NCBI GenBank assembly: GCA_965276825.1
Contig: OZ255630.1
Span: 3,038,001-3,102,000, forward strand
Length of the DNA: 64,000 nt
Direction: 5' to 3'
Origin: G965276765 sp965276825
GTDB taxonomy: Bacteria > Actinomycetota > Acidimicrobiia > Acidimicrobiales > Palsa-688
Shown: piece after piece, positions 27,740 to 36,679 of the stretch
Layout: every line of letters begins with the position of its first letter
How positions within the stretch are numbered: position 1 is the first letter of the stretch
The notes under the pieces: generated by a model
Told to the model about the DNA's origin: nothing
The model's database searches: none
The model's input: only the letters and a program-made list of their open reading frames with translations
Translations under genes and position numbers: made by a program

Positions 27740-27769
27740 ACCCGCAGCGGCGCTCGCCGGGCGCCCCGG

Positions 27770-27775
27770 TAGGGT
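27770..27775 (+). promoter_or_regulatory. -10 hexamer TAGGGT for the CCA-adding enzyme
   Basis: TAGGGT ends 8 nt before the GTG start at 27784 in a 44-bp gap after pilT, consistent with a leaderless transcript. No clear -35. Confidence 0.4.
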
Positions 27776-27783
27776 GACGCGAC

Positions 27784-29178
27784 GTGATCCCGGAGCGATT
27801 CCGCCCGCTCGTCGTCGAGACGGCTGACCTCGCGGCCCGCTTCGCGGCCGCGGGTTGGCGGCTGTACCTGGTCGGTGGGGTCGTGCGCGACGCCGTCCTC
27901 GACCGTCTCGACGCCGACGGCGATCTCGATTTCACCACCGACGCGAGGCCCGACGACATCGAGGCCGTCGTCGCCCCCGTCGCCCAGGCCCTCTGGACGC
28001 AGGGCAAGCGCTTCGGGACCATCAGTGCCCTCGTCGGCGGCCGGCGCATCGAGATCACCACCCACCGGGCCGAGGCCTACCAGCCCGACTCCCGCAAGCC
28101 GGACGTGGCCTTCGCCGACGCGGTCGAAGCCGACCTGTCGAGGCGTGACTTCACGGTCAACGCGATGGCCCTGTCGCTGCCCGACCTCACCCTCATCGAT
28201 CCCTTCGGGGGAGCGGCGGATCTCGCTGCGGGCCGACTGGCCACGCCCCTCGATCCGCTCGAGTCCTTCACCGACGACCCGCTGCGGATGATGCGGGCCG
28301 CCCGCTTCCTCTCCGGCTACGGGCTCACCCCCGACCAGGACCTCGTCGACGCCGTCGTGGCGCTGCGGAGCCGCCTCGACATCGTCTCCGACGAGCGCAT
28401 CCGCGACGAGCTCGACAAGCTCCTCCAGGTCGTCGCGCCCGGCGAGGGCCTGTGGTTCCTGGTCAGGACCGGGCTGGCCGAGGAGTTCGTCCCCGAGCTC
28501 CCCGCCCTCGGGCTCGAGCAGGACCCGATCCACCGTCACAAGGACGTCCTCGCCCACACCATCGCCGTGGTGGAGAAGACCTCACCGGAGCGCATCCTCC
28601 GGCTCGCCGCGCTGTTCCACGACATCGGCAAGCCCAAGACCCGGTCCTTCGGGCCGCGGGGGACCGTGTCGTTCCACCACCACGAGGTGGTCGGCGCGCG
28701 CATGACCCGGGACCGGATGCGGGCCCTGCGCTACCCCAACGACGACATCGACGCGGTCAGCCGGCTCGTCGACCTCCACCTGCGCTTCCACACCTACCGG
28801 ATGGGCTGGACCGATTCGGCGGTGCGCAGGTACGTGCGCGACGCCGGCCCGCTGCTCGGTGCGCTCAACGAGCTCACCCGCTGCGACTGCACCACCCGCA
28901 ACGCGGCCAAGGCGCGGGCCCTCGATCGGCGCATGGACGAGCTCGAGGCGCGCATCACCGAGCTGCAGGCCCGAGAGGAGCTCGCCGCGTTGCGACCGGA
29001 GCTCGACGGCCTGGCCGTCATGGAGCACCTCGGCGTGCCGCCAGGCCGGGTCGTCGGCGAGGCCCTCGACTTCCTGCTCGAGCTGCGCCTCGATGAGGGC
29101 GAGCTCGGCGCCGACGAGGCCGCCCGCCGACTCGACGCCTGGTGGGCCGACCGGCAGGCCGCCGCGGCGCCCGGCTGA
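27784..29178 (+). CDS. CCA tRNA nucleotidyltransferase (HD-domain type)
   Basis: A 464-residue class II nucleotidyltransferase that adds CCA to tRNA 3' ends. The head has LVGGVVRDAVL and the metal-binding DGDLDFTT, then the R-rich neck (RRDFTVNAMAL, DPLRMMRAARF). A C-terminal HD domain is present (HDIGKP; LVDLHLRFHTY). This is the Rv3907 type, found near the origin in mycobacteria. The tRNA-Ile gene in this window ends ACC-G, lacking an encoded CCA, so the enzyme is needed. It is convergent with the methyltransferase gene 37 bp away. Confidence 0.93.
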   Translation: MIPERFRPLVVETADLAARFAAAGWRLYLVGGVVRDAVLDRLDADGDLDFTTDARPDDIEAVVAPVAQALWTQGKRFGTISALVGGRRIEITTHRAEAYQPDSRKPDVAFADAVEADLSRRDFTVNAMALSLPDLTLIDPFGGAADLAAGRLATPLDPLESFTDDPLRMMRAARFLSGYGLTPDQDLVDAVVALRSRLDIVSDERIRDELDKLLQVVAPGEGLWFLVRTGLAEEFVPELPALGLEQDPIHRHKDVLAHTIAVVEKTSPERILRLAALFHDIGKPKTRSFGPRGTVSFHHHEVVGARMTRDRMRALRYPNDDIDAVSRLVDLHLRFHTYRMGWTDSAVRRYVRDAGPLLGALNELTRCDCTTRNAAKARALDRRMDELEARITELQAREELAALRPELDGLAVMEHLGVPPGRVVGEALDFLLELRLDEGELGADEAARRLDAWWADRQAAAAPG

Positions 29179-29215
29179 CAGCGGGTTCGGGCCCGGGCCC
29201 GTCGAGCCGGGCGAC

Positions 29216-29962
29216 TCAGCTGCCCTCCTTGCGCGCCCTGACGATGAGGGTGCGCGGGACGACGGTGGCGGCGTCGTCCCACCACCAGCTGCGTGGGCCA
29301 CCGGCGACGGGCTCCGGCTCGAGCATGGCGTCGACCCGGTAGCTGGCGCGGGCCAGCGCGCCGTACAGCTCGCTCAAGGGGTGGTGGTACTCGACGAAGT
29401 CGACGTCGCCACGCCGGTACGAGATCGGTCGGCGGTCGAAATAGGATCGTCCGAGGCTCACCGGGCCCTTCGTGCCCTCGTCGACCATGACCCACGCCGG
29501 ATGGCGGAGGGAGAACACGAGGGGGGCGCCGACCTTGAGGACACGATGGGCCTGTCGGAAGACCCGGCCGAGGTCCTCGACGTAGCCGAAGGCGTACGCC
29601 GAGAAGACCAGGTCGAACGAATCGGCCCGCAGGAAGGCGAGATCGGCGACGTCGCCCTGGCGGAGCTCGATCTTCACCTCTTCCTGCTCGGCCAGCGCCC
29701 GGGCGAAGGCCAGCTGCGCCGACGAGATGTCGACGCCGATCGCCGTGGCGCCCGCCTTGGCGAAGGCGATCGAGCACTGGGCGCCACCGCAACCGAGCTC
29801 GAGGACCCGCTTGCCCCTCAGGTCGCCGAGCAGATGGAGCTCGGCCTCGGTCGGGATGTCGGGCCCGTAGTGGGCCACGTCGATCCTGAGCTTGGCGTTG
29901 CCCTGGTAGGTCGCGCTGAAGCGATCCCACGCCGCGGCGTTGTCGGTGGTCACAGCGGTCAT
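29216..29962 (-). CDS. Class I SAM-dependent methyltransferase
   Basis: A 248-residue methyltransferase. The SAM motif is VLELGCGGAQCSIAFAKAGA, followed by GVDISSAQLAFARAL, an acidic motif II (FDLVFSAYAFGYVEDLGRVFRQAHRVL) and a C-terminal beta region. The fold is of the methyltransferase type 11 group. The substrate cannot be inferred. It lies 24 bp downstream of ino1 on the same strand and may be in one transcript with it. Confidence 0.88.
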   Translation of the reverse strand: MTAVTTDNAAAWDRFSATYQGNAKLRIDVAHYGPDIPTEAELHLLGDLRGKRVLELGCGGAQCSIAFAKAGATAIGVDISSAQLAFARALAEQEEVKIELRQGDVADLAFLRADSFDLVFSAYAFGYVEDLGRVFRQAHRVLKVGAPLVFSLRHPAWVMVDEGTKGPVSLGRSYFDRRPISYRRGDVDFVEYHHPLSELYGALARASYRVDAMLEPEPVAGGPRSWWWDDAATVVPRTLIVRARKEGS

Positions 29963-29986
29963 CCTGCCCGAAGCGGCCGGCGGCGG

Positions 29987-31057
29987 TCAGCGGCCGGCGG
30001 CGAAGTCCTCGACCATCTGGTGGGCCACGTCGTCGTGGTGCTGCACAGCGGGCGACTTCATGAAGTACGCCGACGCCCCTTCGACCGGTCCGCCGATGCC
30101 CCGGTCCTTGGCCAGCTTGGCGCAGCGGAGGGCGTCGATGATGACACCGGCGGAGTTGGGCGAGTCCCAGACCTCGAGCTTGAGCTCGATGTTGAGCGGG
30201 ACATCGCCGAAGTTCCTGCCTTCGAGGCGGATGTAGGCCCACTTGCGGTCATCGAGCCAGGCCACGTGGTCGGAGGGCCCGATGTGGACGTCGTGGGCGT
30301 CGATGGCGTTGTCGAGCTGGCTGGTGACCGCCTGGGTCTTCGAGATCTTCTTGGACTCGAGTCGCTCGCGCTCGAGCATGTTCTTGAAGTCCATGTTGCC
30401 GCCGACGTTCAGCTGGTAGGTCCGGTCGAGCACCAGGCCGCGGTCCTCGAAGAGGCGGGCGAGGATCCGGTGGACGATCGTGGCGCCGACCTGGCTCTTG
30501 ATGTCGTCGCCGACGATCGGGACGCCGGCGTCGGTGAACTTCTTGGCCCACGCCGGGTCGCTGGCGATGAACACCGGGATGGCGTTGACGAACGCGACAC
30601 CTGCGTCGATGCAGACCTGTGCGTAGTGCTTCTGCGCCACCTCGGAGCCGACCGGGAGGTAGGAGACGAGGACGTCGGCGCCCGCGGCGCGGAGGGTCTC
30701 GGCGACGTCGACCGGCTCGGCCGGGGACTCCTCGATGGTCTCGCGGTAGTACTTGCCGAGGCCGTCGAAGGTCGGGCCCCGCTGGACCATGACTCCCGCC
30801 TCGGGCACGGCCGCGAAGCGGATCGTGTTGTTCTGACCGGCGAAGACGGCCTTGGACAGGTCGAGGCCGACCTTGGCGGCGTCCACGTCGAAGGCGGCAA
30901 CGAACTCCACGTCGCGTACGTGGTAGCCGCCGAGCTCGACGTGCATGAGGCCGGGCACCGTCTCGGCCGGATCGGCCTCGCGGTAGTACTCGACGCCCTG
31001 CAGCAGGGAGCTGGCGCAGTTGCCCACGCCGGCGATGGCCACGCGGATCGTGCTCAT
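29987..31057 (-). CDS. ino1: Inositol-3-phosphate synthase (actinobacterial)
   Basis: A 356-residue NAD-dependent synthase that turns glucose 6-phosphate into inositol 3-phosphate, the first step to phosphatidylinositol and mycothiol. The dinucleotide motif is VAIAGVGNCASSLLQG. Family segments include GDDIKSQVGATIVHRIL, LNVGGNMDFKNML, SKKISKTQ and the C-terminal DALRCAKLAKDRGIGGP. The ATG overlaps the PadR gene stop (ATGA). The pairing of ino1 with a PadR regulator matches mycobacteria (Rv0046c/Rv0047c). Confidence 0.95.
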   Translation of the reverse strand: MSTIRVAIAGVGNCASSLLQGVEYYREADPAETVPGLMHVELGGYHVRDVEFVAAFDVDAAKVGLDLSKAVFAGQNNTIRFAAVPEAGVMVQRGPTFDGLGKYYRETIEESPAEPVDVAETLRAAGADVLVSYLPVGSEVAQKHYAQVCIDAGVAFVNAIPVFIASDPAWAKKFTDAGVPIVGDDIKSQVGATIVHRILARLFEDRGLVLDRTYQLNVGGNMDFKNMLERERLESKKISKTQAVTSQLDNAIDAHDVHIGPSDHVAWLDDRKWAYIRLEGRNFGDVPLNIELKLEVWDSPNSAGVIIDALRCAKLAKDRGIGGPVEGASAYFMKSPAVQHHDDVAHQMVEDFAAGR

Positions 31058-31914
31058 CTCTTGGATTCCTCCTTGGTGGTCCGGACCGGTGGTCCGGGTT
31101 CGGTCAGGGCGGTGCGCCCCGGTTCGATGGTGCGGACACCGGCCGCCGCCACGGCGGCAGGTGACGGGGTGGTGAGGCCGGTCGTCGCCCTGGACTCCGG
31201 CCGGCCCCGGCCGAAGGCCGTGAGGGTCGGGGCGGCCAGGGCGCCGTCGCCCCCGTGCCCGGCCTCGGGGGCGCTGTCGATCCGAGCGACCGCCCCACGC
31301 CCGTGGGTCAGGGGCGTCGGCTCGGGGCCAGGGGCGGCCCGCTCGCCGGCGATCAGGCGCTCGATCCACGACAGGTCGTGCTGGGTGGCCTCACGGTCGT
31401 GCTCGATGAGGCTGTCGAGGTAGCGGTCACCCGGACGGGTCCGGGCGCGCGTGGCCCCGCCGCCGAGGCGCTCGAGCAGCTGGGCCCGCCTGCGCTCGAG
31501 CAGGCCGATCCTGGCGTCCGCGGGCAGGTAGCGGGCGAAGGCCAGCCGCAGATGGAAGACACGGCCGTCCTCGCCCGTGTTGGTCCCCTCGCCGACGAGC
31601 AGCTCGTCGAAGAGCTGCTCACCGGCCGGCGTGATGCCGTAGACCTTCCTGCTCCGACCGCTCCTGGCCCGTCCCGCCCTGGCCCGAAATGCGGCCAGCT
31701 CCCCTCCGATCGAGCCGGTCTGGGGCACGCTCGACACGCCGGTCGCCACCACGGTCCTGACGGCTCCGGCCCGCTCGAGGCGGCCGAGGGCCGGGTACAG
31801 CGAGCCGAAGGACACGCTGCGGACGAAGCCGAGGGCCTCGGTCAGCCGCTTCTTCAGCTCGTAGCCGTGCAGATCCTGCTCCTTGAGCAATCCCAGGATG
31901 GCCAGCTCCAGCAT
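31054..31914 (-). CDS. PadR family regulator linked to ino1
   Basis: A 286-residue PadR protein. The N-terminal winged helix is MLELAILGLLKEQDLHGYELKKRL, with FGSLYPALGRLERAG as recognition helix and YGITPAGEQLFDEL wing. A second part with the PadR C-terminal helices (DRYLDSLIEHDREATQHDLSWIERLIAGE) runs to about 200. The last 80 or so residues are Pro/Gly/Ala-rich and likely disordered, an unusual tail. It is cotranscribed with ino1. The operator at 31969-31981 before its start suggests that it regulates its own operon. Confidence 0.9.
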   Translation of the reverse strand: MLELAILGLLKEQDLHGYELKKRLTEALGFVRSVSFGSLYPALGRLERAGAVRTVVATGVSSVPQTGSIGGELAAFRARAGRARSGRSRKVYGITPAGEQLFDELLVGEGTNTGEDGRVFHLRLAFARYLPADARIGLLERRRAQLLERLGGGATRARTRPGDRYLDSLIEHDREATQHDLSWIERLIAGERAAPGPEPTPLTHGRGAVARIDSAPEAGHGGDGALAAPTLTAFGRGRPESRATTGLTTPSPAAVAAAGVRTIEPGRTALTEPGPPVRTTKEESKR

Positions 31915-31968
31915 TCGATCCTCCTCTCGAGTCCGCGGTGGACATCCGGGTGACGTCGACCGTTACTA

Positions 31969-31981
31969 TATCGGCTCGATA
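31969..31981. promoter_or_regulatory. Palindromic operator before the PadR-ino1 operon
   Basis: TATCGGCTCGATA is a perfect 5-3-5 palindrome in an otherwise rare AT-rich patch (ACTATATCGGCTCGATAC), 55 bp before the PadR start. The same ATATCGA-type half site appears before the second PadR gene at 39560-39588. It is likely the PadR binding site; inference. Confidence 0.5.
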
Positions 31982-32094
31982 CATCGACGCGTCCTATCGC
32001 GGCGACGGTGCGGGCGGGACCACCGACATGCCGGCCCGGGGCTCGGCCGCGCGGATCCGCCGGCCGGCCTCCTTGCCCGGGCCGGGGCGCAGGG

Positions 32095-32100
32095 TAGGGT
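32095..32100 (+). promoter_or_regulatory. -10 hexamer TAGGGT for the DUF5318 gene
   Basis: TAGGGT ends 9 nt before the ATG at 32110. It has the same form and near-identical spacing as the hexamer before the CCA-adding enzyme gene. Confidence 0.4.
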
Positions 32101-32109
32101 TCCGGGGCG

Positions 32110-32541
32110 ATGGCCTTCCGTCCCGAGTCCCTCCGTGGCGCTCCGCCCGCAGGGGCGATCACCGGTCAGGTCGACTACCGCTTGGCCCGCAGCGCCATCG
32201 TCAGCGAGTTCCGCAAGGGGCGCCTGTCCCGGCTGGACATCTGCGACGCCCACCCCGAGCTGGTCAGGGCGGCGATCGGCGTCGGCGAGGAGTCCAGGGA
32301 GGACTGTCCGATCTGCGGCGAGGCCAAGGTCCGCCTGGTGTCCTACGTCTTCGGCCGCGGCCTGCCGCCGAGCGGGCGGCTCGTCGCCACCAAATCCGAG
32401 CTGCGCAAGCTCAACCGGGCCGGACGTGACCTGGCCTGCTACGTGGTCGAGGTCTGCCCGGTCTGTTCGTGGAACCATCTGGCCTCCACCTTCTCCCTCG
32501 CGGGTACCCGGGCCAGCGACGGCCGAAGGGCCACGACCTGA
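32110..32541 (+). CDS. DUF5318 protein
   Basis: A 143-residue protein. The N-terminal part (ITGQVDYRLARSAIVSEFRKGRLSRLDICDAHPELVRAA) is typical of DUF5318. Two Cys pairs, CPIC (about 77-80) and CPVC (about 118-121), likely hold zinc. The function is unknown. The gene stands between the ino1/PadR pair and the bifunctional PBP gene, as in mycobacteria (Rv0049 next to ponA1), which supports the assignment. Confidence 0.85.
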   Translation: MAFRPESLRGAPPAGAITGQVDYRLARSAIVSEFRKGRLSRLDICDAHPELVRAAIGVGEESREDCPICGEAKVRLVSYVFGRGLPPSGRLVATKSELRKLNRAGRDLACYVVEVCPVCSWNHLASTFSLAGTRASDGRRATT

Positions 32542-32661
32542 AGGGACGGAGGGCCGCGCCCGCGACCTGACCGCTGAGGCGGACGCTCGGAGATCCTCCC
32601 CTGGACGACCACGGAGCCGACCGGCGAGACCACCGTGCGCCGCTATCCTGCCTTCCGATCC

Positions 32662-34947
32662 ATGGCCTCCGATCCGTCCCGACCCGCCCGCCGCGCTGCG
32701 CAGGAGGGGTCGCGCCCCCGTCCGGCACCCCGCCGCCCTCCGGCTGGGAACGGGCGGCGTCCCCCGAGCCGGGGGCGCAGCCGGACGCGGACCTCGGGAG
32801 GGCGGCGCGGCGGACTGCTGTGGCGGGCCCGTCGACCCCTGTTCACCCTCGGCTTCCTGGGTTTCGCCGGCGTCGGCGCCTTCCTCTGGTACCTGGCCCA
32901 CCTGCCCCTGCCCGACGCCCATCCCCAGGCCCAGACGAGCTACGTCTACAGCTCCAACCACCGGCTGCTGGCGACCTACCAGGTGCAGAACCGCACCGAC
33001 GTCAACCTGGCCCAGGTCCCCAAGGTGGTGGTCGACGCGGTGGTGTCCACCGAGGACCGGCACTTCTTCCACGAAGGTGCCGTCAACCCGACCAGCATCG
33101 CCAGGGCCCTGGCGTCGGATCTGCTCGGCGGGGGCGGTCTCCAGGGTGGCTCGACCATCACCCAGCAGTACGTGAAGCAGGCCTACCTCACGCCTCAGCG
33201 GACCCTCACCAGGAAGGTCAAGGAGGCCTTCATCGCCATCAAGCTGGAGCGCGTGGAGACCAAGGACCAGATCCTGCAGGGTTACCTCAACACCATCTAC
33301 TTCGGCCGGGGCGCGTACGGGATCGAGGCCGCCTCGCAGAGCTACTTCGGGGAGGACGTCGGGCAGCTCGGTCTGCCCGAGGCGTCACTGCTCGCTGGCC
33401 TGATCCGCGAGCCCGACCTGGCCGATCCGGCGACCGACCCCGCTCTCGCGCGCCGCAACCAGGACGCCACCCTGGCCGCGCTGGTCCGCGACGGCCACAT
33501 CGCCGCCGCCCAGGCGTCGGCCGTCGAGTCCACGCCCTACTCCCACTACGTGCTTTCGACCACGGGCAGCGGCAGCAGCCGGGTGGCCTCGCTGCCGGGC
33601 GCGCAGTACTTCCTCGACGCGGTGCACACCCAGCTGGTGGCGGCCTACGGCGCCAACGAGGTGGCCGCTGGCGGCCTGCGGGTCACCACCACCCTCGACC
33701 CCACCATGCAGCGCAAAGCGTACGCGGCGGTCTACGGCTCCGGGCCCAACCACCTCGACCCCCGCAAGGGTGACCCGTCGGGCGCCCTGGTCTCCGTCGA
33801 CGACGGCGGCCGCGTCAGGGCCCTCGTCGGCGGCCAGAGCTACAACGACTCCCAGGTCGACCTGGCCCTCGGAGCGGCGGGCGGCGGCTCGGGGCGCCAG
33901 GCCGGCTCCTCGTTCAAAGCCTTCATGCTGGCGCGGGTCATCAAGGACGGCTACTCGGTCGAGTCCACCTTCCAGGCGCCCGGCCGGCTCATCGTCCCCC
34001 ACGGCAACCAGAACGGAACCGATTGGGACGTGCGCAACTTCGAGCAGGAGGCCAGCGCCACCAAGCTGTCGCTGATCGAGGCCACCGCCCAGTCGATCAA
34101 CACCGTCTACGCCCAGGTGGTCGAGGCCCTCGGGCCGCCCAGTCTGGACACGATGGCCGAGGCCCTCGGGATCCCGAAGGCCCAGGTCGAGCCCCCGTAT
34201 CCCTCCCAGGTTCTCGGGACGGCCGACGTCTCACCCATCGAGATGGCGGCGGCCTACGCCACCTTCGCCAACGGCGGCGTGTACAACGCTCCCATCCTCT
34301 TCACCAGGGTCACCACCTCGACGGGCAAGGTCCTCCCGCTCCCGACCCACGTGCAGCGACGGGTGCTGACCCCTGCGCAGGCCGCGGTCGAGGACTACGT
34401 GCTCCAACAGGTCGTCCTCCAGGGGACGGGCGGGGCGGCCGGCGGGATCGGTGCCCCGGTCGCCGGCAAGACCGGCACCACCGACAGCTCGAAGGATGCC
34501 TGGTTCGTCGGCTACACCCCCAACCTCACCACGGCCATGTGGATGGGCTACCTCAAGGGCGAGATCCCCATGGTCAACTTCCGCGGCCTGCGCAGCGTGC
34601 AGGGCGGGACCATCCCCGCGGCCATCTGGCACGACGCCATGACCGCCATGCTGGCCTCCCGCCCCGGCTACGGCGGGTCCTTCCCGCTGGTCAACTCGCT
34701 CTCCGGCGCCACGCTCCAACCGCCGGTCAACGTGATCTTCCCGACCACCACCACGACCTCGACATCGACGACATCGATGACATCGACCACATCGACCACA
34801 TCCACGACGACCACCACGACGACTCGCGCGTCGAGCACCACGACCCGCTCGTCGACCACGACGGCCGGCGCCCCCACCACCACGACCACCAGCGGTACCA
34901 CCGCCCCGAGCGGCACCACCACCACGACGACCAGGCGCTCGGGCTGA
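32662..34947 (+). CDS. ponA: Bifunctional penicillin-binding protein (PonA class A)
   Basis: A 761-residue class A PBP. A basic cytoplasmic N-terminus and a membrane anchor (about 60-85) precede the GT51 glycosyltransferase domain, with STEDRHFFHEG (catalytic Glu), GGSTITQQYVKQ and YLNTIYFGRGAYGIEAASQ. The transpeptidase domain has SSFK, SIN and KTGTTDSS. A 65-residue Thr-rich tail ends it, much like the tails of PstP and PbpA. The ATG at 32662 is preferred over GTG 32635, which lies before a possible -10 (TATCCT, 32645-32650). Synteny is with ponA1 of mycobacteria. Confidence 0.93.
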   Translation: MASDPSRPARRAAQEGSRPRPAPRRPPAGNGRRPPSRGRSRTRTSGGRRGGLLWRARRPLFTLGFLGFAGVGAFLWYLAHLPLPDAHPQAQTSYVYSSNHRLLATYQVQNRTDVNLAQVPKVVVDAVVSTEDRHFFHEGAVNPTSIARALASDLLGGGGLQGGSTITQQYVKQAYLTPQRTLTRKVKEAFIAIKLERVETKDQILQGYLNTIYFGRGAYGIEAASQSYFGEDVGQLGLPEASLLAGLIREPDLADPATDPALARRNQDATLAALVRDGHIAAAQASAVESTPYSHYVLSTTGSGSSRVASLPGAQYFLDAVHTQLVAAYGANEVAAGGLRVTTTLDPTMQRKAYAAVYGSGPNHLDPRKGDPSGALVSVDDGGRVRALVGGQSYNDSQVDLALGAAGGGSGRQAGSSFKAFMLARVIKDGYSVESTFQAPGRLIVPHGNQNGTDWDVRNFEQEASATKLSLIEATAQSINTVYAQVVEALGPPSLDTMAEALGIPKAQVEPPYPSQVLGTADVSPIEMAAAYATFANGGVYNAPILFTRVTTSTGKVLPLPTHVQRRVLTPAQAAVEDYVLQQVVLQGTGGAAGGIGAPVAGKTGTTDSSKDAWFVGYTPNLTTAMWMGYLKGEIPMVNFRGLRSVQGGTIPAAIWHDAMTAMLASRPGYGGSFPLVNSLSGATLQPPVNVIFPTTTTTSTSTTSMTSTTSTTSTTTTTTTRASSTTTRSSTTTAGAPTTTTTSGTTAPSGTTTTTTRRSG

Positions 34948-34967
34948 CCGCTTCCCGCCGGGCGGGC

Positions 34968-35138
34968 CTACTGCGGCTCGTGGGGGTACTGGCTCCGGCA
35001 CGACGCGCACCACCGCTCGACGTCGTCGTCCACGACCGGCTCGGGGTGGACCCACATCCGCCGGACCGGCCCGAGGTCGTCGGACGCGCGCCCGCAGCTG
35101 TCGCAGTCGCCCACGGCGGATCCCGCTTCGGCCGGCAC
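34968..35138 (-). CDS. Small zinc-ribbon-like protein
   Basis: A 56-residue reading frame with two CxxC pairs: CDSC near residue 12 and CASC near residue 44, spaced as in a zinc ribbon, plus Trp and His residues between them. It sits alone on the minus strand between ponA and rpsF. The GTG at 35138 was chosen because the Cys-rich part begins soon after; other starts are possible. I do not recognise a named family. The Cys spacing is the only support, so a chance frame is possible. Confidence 0.5.
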   Translation of the reverse strand: MPAEAGSAVGDCDSCGRASDDLGPVRRMWVHPEPVVDDDVERWCASCRSQYPHEPQ

Positions 35139-35396
35139 GAGCGGCAGCGTACGGCATCGACCCTGGCGCCGGTCACACCCGTGCGGCAGACTGGTGGCAG
35201 TGAATCGGACGGCCCCCGGTCGTCCCCACTCTCCGCCGTCCGACGGCGGACCCGAGCCGCCACCGGCGCCGATCAGCGGCGCCGAGACGAGGATCGTCGG
35301 TGTCCGGTACCATGCCCTTCGCAATCGAACCCTGCCCCGGACCTTCCGGGGCCCCGAGCGCCTCGCGCGCCGGGTCCACAGGGAGGTGATCGGCCT

Positions 35397-35759
35397 ATGA
35401 GGCCGTACGAAGTCATGGTCATCCTCGACGCCGGCCTGGACGAGGACGTCATCCGCACCACGCTCGATCGGGCGACCACGCTCATCTCGGGCGGGGGGGG
35501 CACTGTGGGCCGCGTCGACCGGTGGGGCCGGCGACGCTTCGCCTACGAGGTCGCCCACCGCACCGAGGGGTACTACGCCCTGATCGAGACGTCGGCCGAG
35601 CCATCGGTGATGGCCGACCTGGACCGGATGCTCGGCCTCGCAGACGAGGTCGTCCGCCACAAGGTCATCCGACTCCCCGACAAGGTCGCGGGCCGCGCGC
35701 CCCGACCGGTCTCGGTGGAGGCGGCGCCGACGGCGGACGCCAACGCGAACGGAGCCTGA
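35397..35759 (+). CDS. rpsF: 30S ribosomal protein S6
   Basis: A 120-residue S6. It begins MRPYEVMVILDAGLDEDVIR and shows the RWGRRRFAYEVAHRTEGYYALI core, both characteristic. It pairs with S18 in the small-subunit platform, and its gene stands before ssb and rpsR in the usual order. An ideal GGGAGGTGA lies 8 nt before the ATG. An Ala-rich tail of about 20 residues is present. Confidence 0.96.
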   Translation: MRPYEVMVILDAGLDEDVIRTTLDRATTLISGGGGTVGRVDRWGRRRFAYEVAHRTEGYYALIETSAEPSVMADLDRMLGLADEVVRHKVIRLPDKVAGRAPRPVSVEAAPTADANANGA

Positions 35760-35764
35760 AAACC

Positions 35765-36250
35765 ATGCCCAACGGCAACCATGTGAGCATCACCGGCAAC
35801 CTGACCCGCGATCCCGAGCTGCGCTTCACCCCCTCGGGCCAGGCCACCACCTCCTTCGGGGTGGCGGTCAACCGTCGCTGGCAGAACCGCCAGAACCAGG
35901 AGTGGGAGGAGGCCACCTCCTTCTTCGACGTCGTGTGCTGGGGCCAGATGGCCGAGAACGCGGCCCAGTCCCTCACCCGCGGCTCGCGGGTCCTGGTCGA
36001 CGGTCGCCTCGACCAGCGCAGCTGGGAGAACCAGGAGGGCGAGCGGCGATCGAAGATCGAGATCACCGCCGACGAGGTCGCACCGAGCCTGCGCTGGGCG
36101 ACCGTCACGATCACCAAGAACGAGCGTCGCGGTCCCGACGGTGGGGGCTACGGGCAGGCCAACGGCTCTGCGCCGAGCGCCCCCGCCCCGAGCGCCGCCG
36201 CCGGCGGCGCGCCGGCGGCCACCTACAACTACGAAGAGGAGCCGTTCTAG
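35765..36250 (+). CDS. ssb: Single-stranded DNA-binding protein
   Basis: A 161-residue SSB. The OB fold begins NHVSITGNLTRDPELRFTPSG and contains WQNRQNQEWEEATSFFDVVCWGQMAENAAQSL. A Gly/Ala/Pro-rich linker leads to the acidic tip, here ending EEEPF rather than the common DDDIPF, which still gives an acidic-aromatic end for partner proteins. It lies 5 bp after rpsF, in the conserved rpsF-ssb-rpsR-rplI operon. Confidence 0.95.
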   Translation: MPNGNHVSITGNLTRDPELRFTPSGQATTSFGVAVNRRWQNRQNQEWEEATSFFDVVCWGQMAENAAQSLTRGSRVLVDGRLDQRSWENQEGERRSKIEITADEVAPSLRWATVTITKNERRGPDGGGYGQANGSAPSAPAPSAAAGGAPAATYNYEEEPF

Positions 36251-36679
36251 ATGGCCCGCAACAACGACCGTGACCGTGGCAAGCGCGCGGTCAAGGACAC
36301 CCGACCCCGGGGCAAGAAGAAGGTGTGCATCTTCTGCAAGGAGCACGCCGTGTGGGTCGACTACAAAGACGTCAACCTGCTCCGTCGCTTCATGAGCGAC
36401 CGCGGCAAGATCCGGGCCCGGCGGGTGACGGGCAACTGCGCGCAGCACCAGCGTGACGTGCAGGTCGCCATCAAGACGGCCAGGGAGCTCGCGCTCCTCC
36501 CGTACGCGCAGCGCACGGTGTCCGAGCGTGGCCCGGGCCGCGGTGGGCGGGGGAGTGGGCCCCGCAGGGACGGCGACCGTGACCGGCGTCAAGGTGCGGA
36601 GGCCGAAGGCGGTGAGGGGCCGGCCGCCGAGGCCCCCACCGGCGGCGCGGAGGCCGAGCTCCAAGGGGCGGACGGCTGA
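36251..36679 (+). CDS. rpsR: 30S ribosomal protein S18 with long C-terminal extension
   Basis: The first 90 or so residues are S18: KKKVCIFCKEHAVWVDYKDVNLLRRFMSDRGKIRARRVTGNCAQHQRDVQVAIKTAREL in overall content, including the CxxC and the later Cys of a zinc-type S18. The protein runs to 142 residues, about 60 more than usual, with an Arg/Gly-rich and then Glu/Ala-rich tail. The ATG follows the ssb stop without a gap (TAGATG). The stop overlaps the rplI start (TGATG). Confidence 0.94.
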   Translation: MARNNDRDRGKRAVKDTRPRGKKKVCIFCKEHAVWVDYKDVNLLRRFMSDRGKIRARRVTGNCAQHQRDVQVAIKTARELALLPYAQRTVSERGPGRGGRGSGPRRDGDRDRRQGAEAEGGEGPAAEAPTGGAEAELQGADG

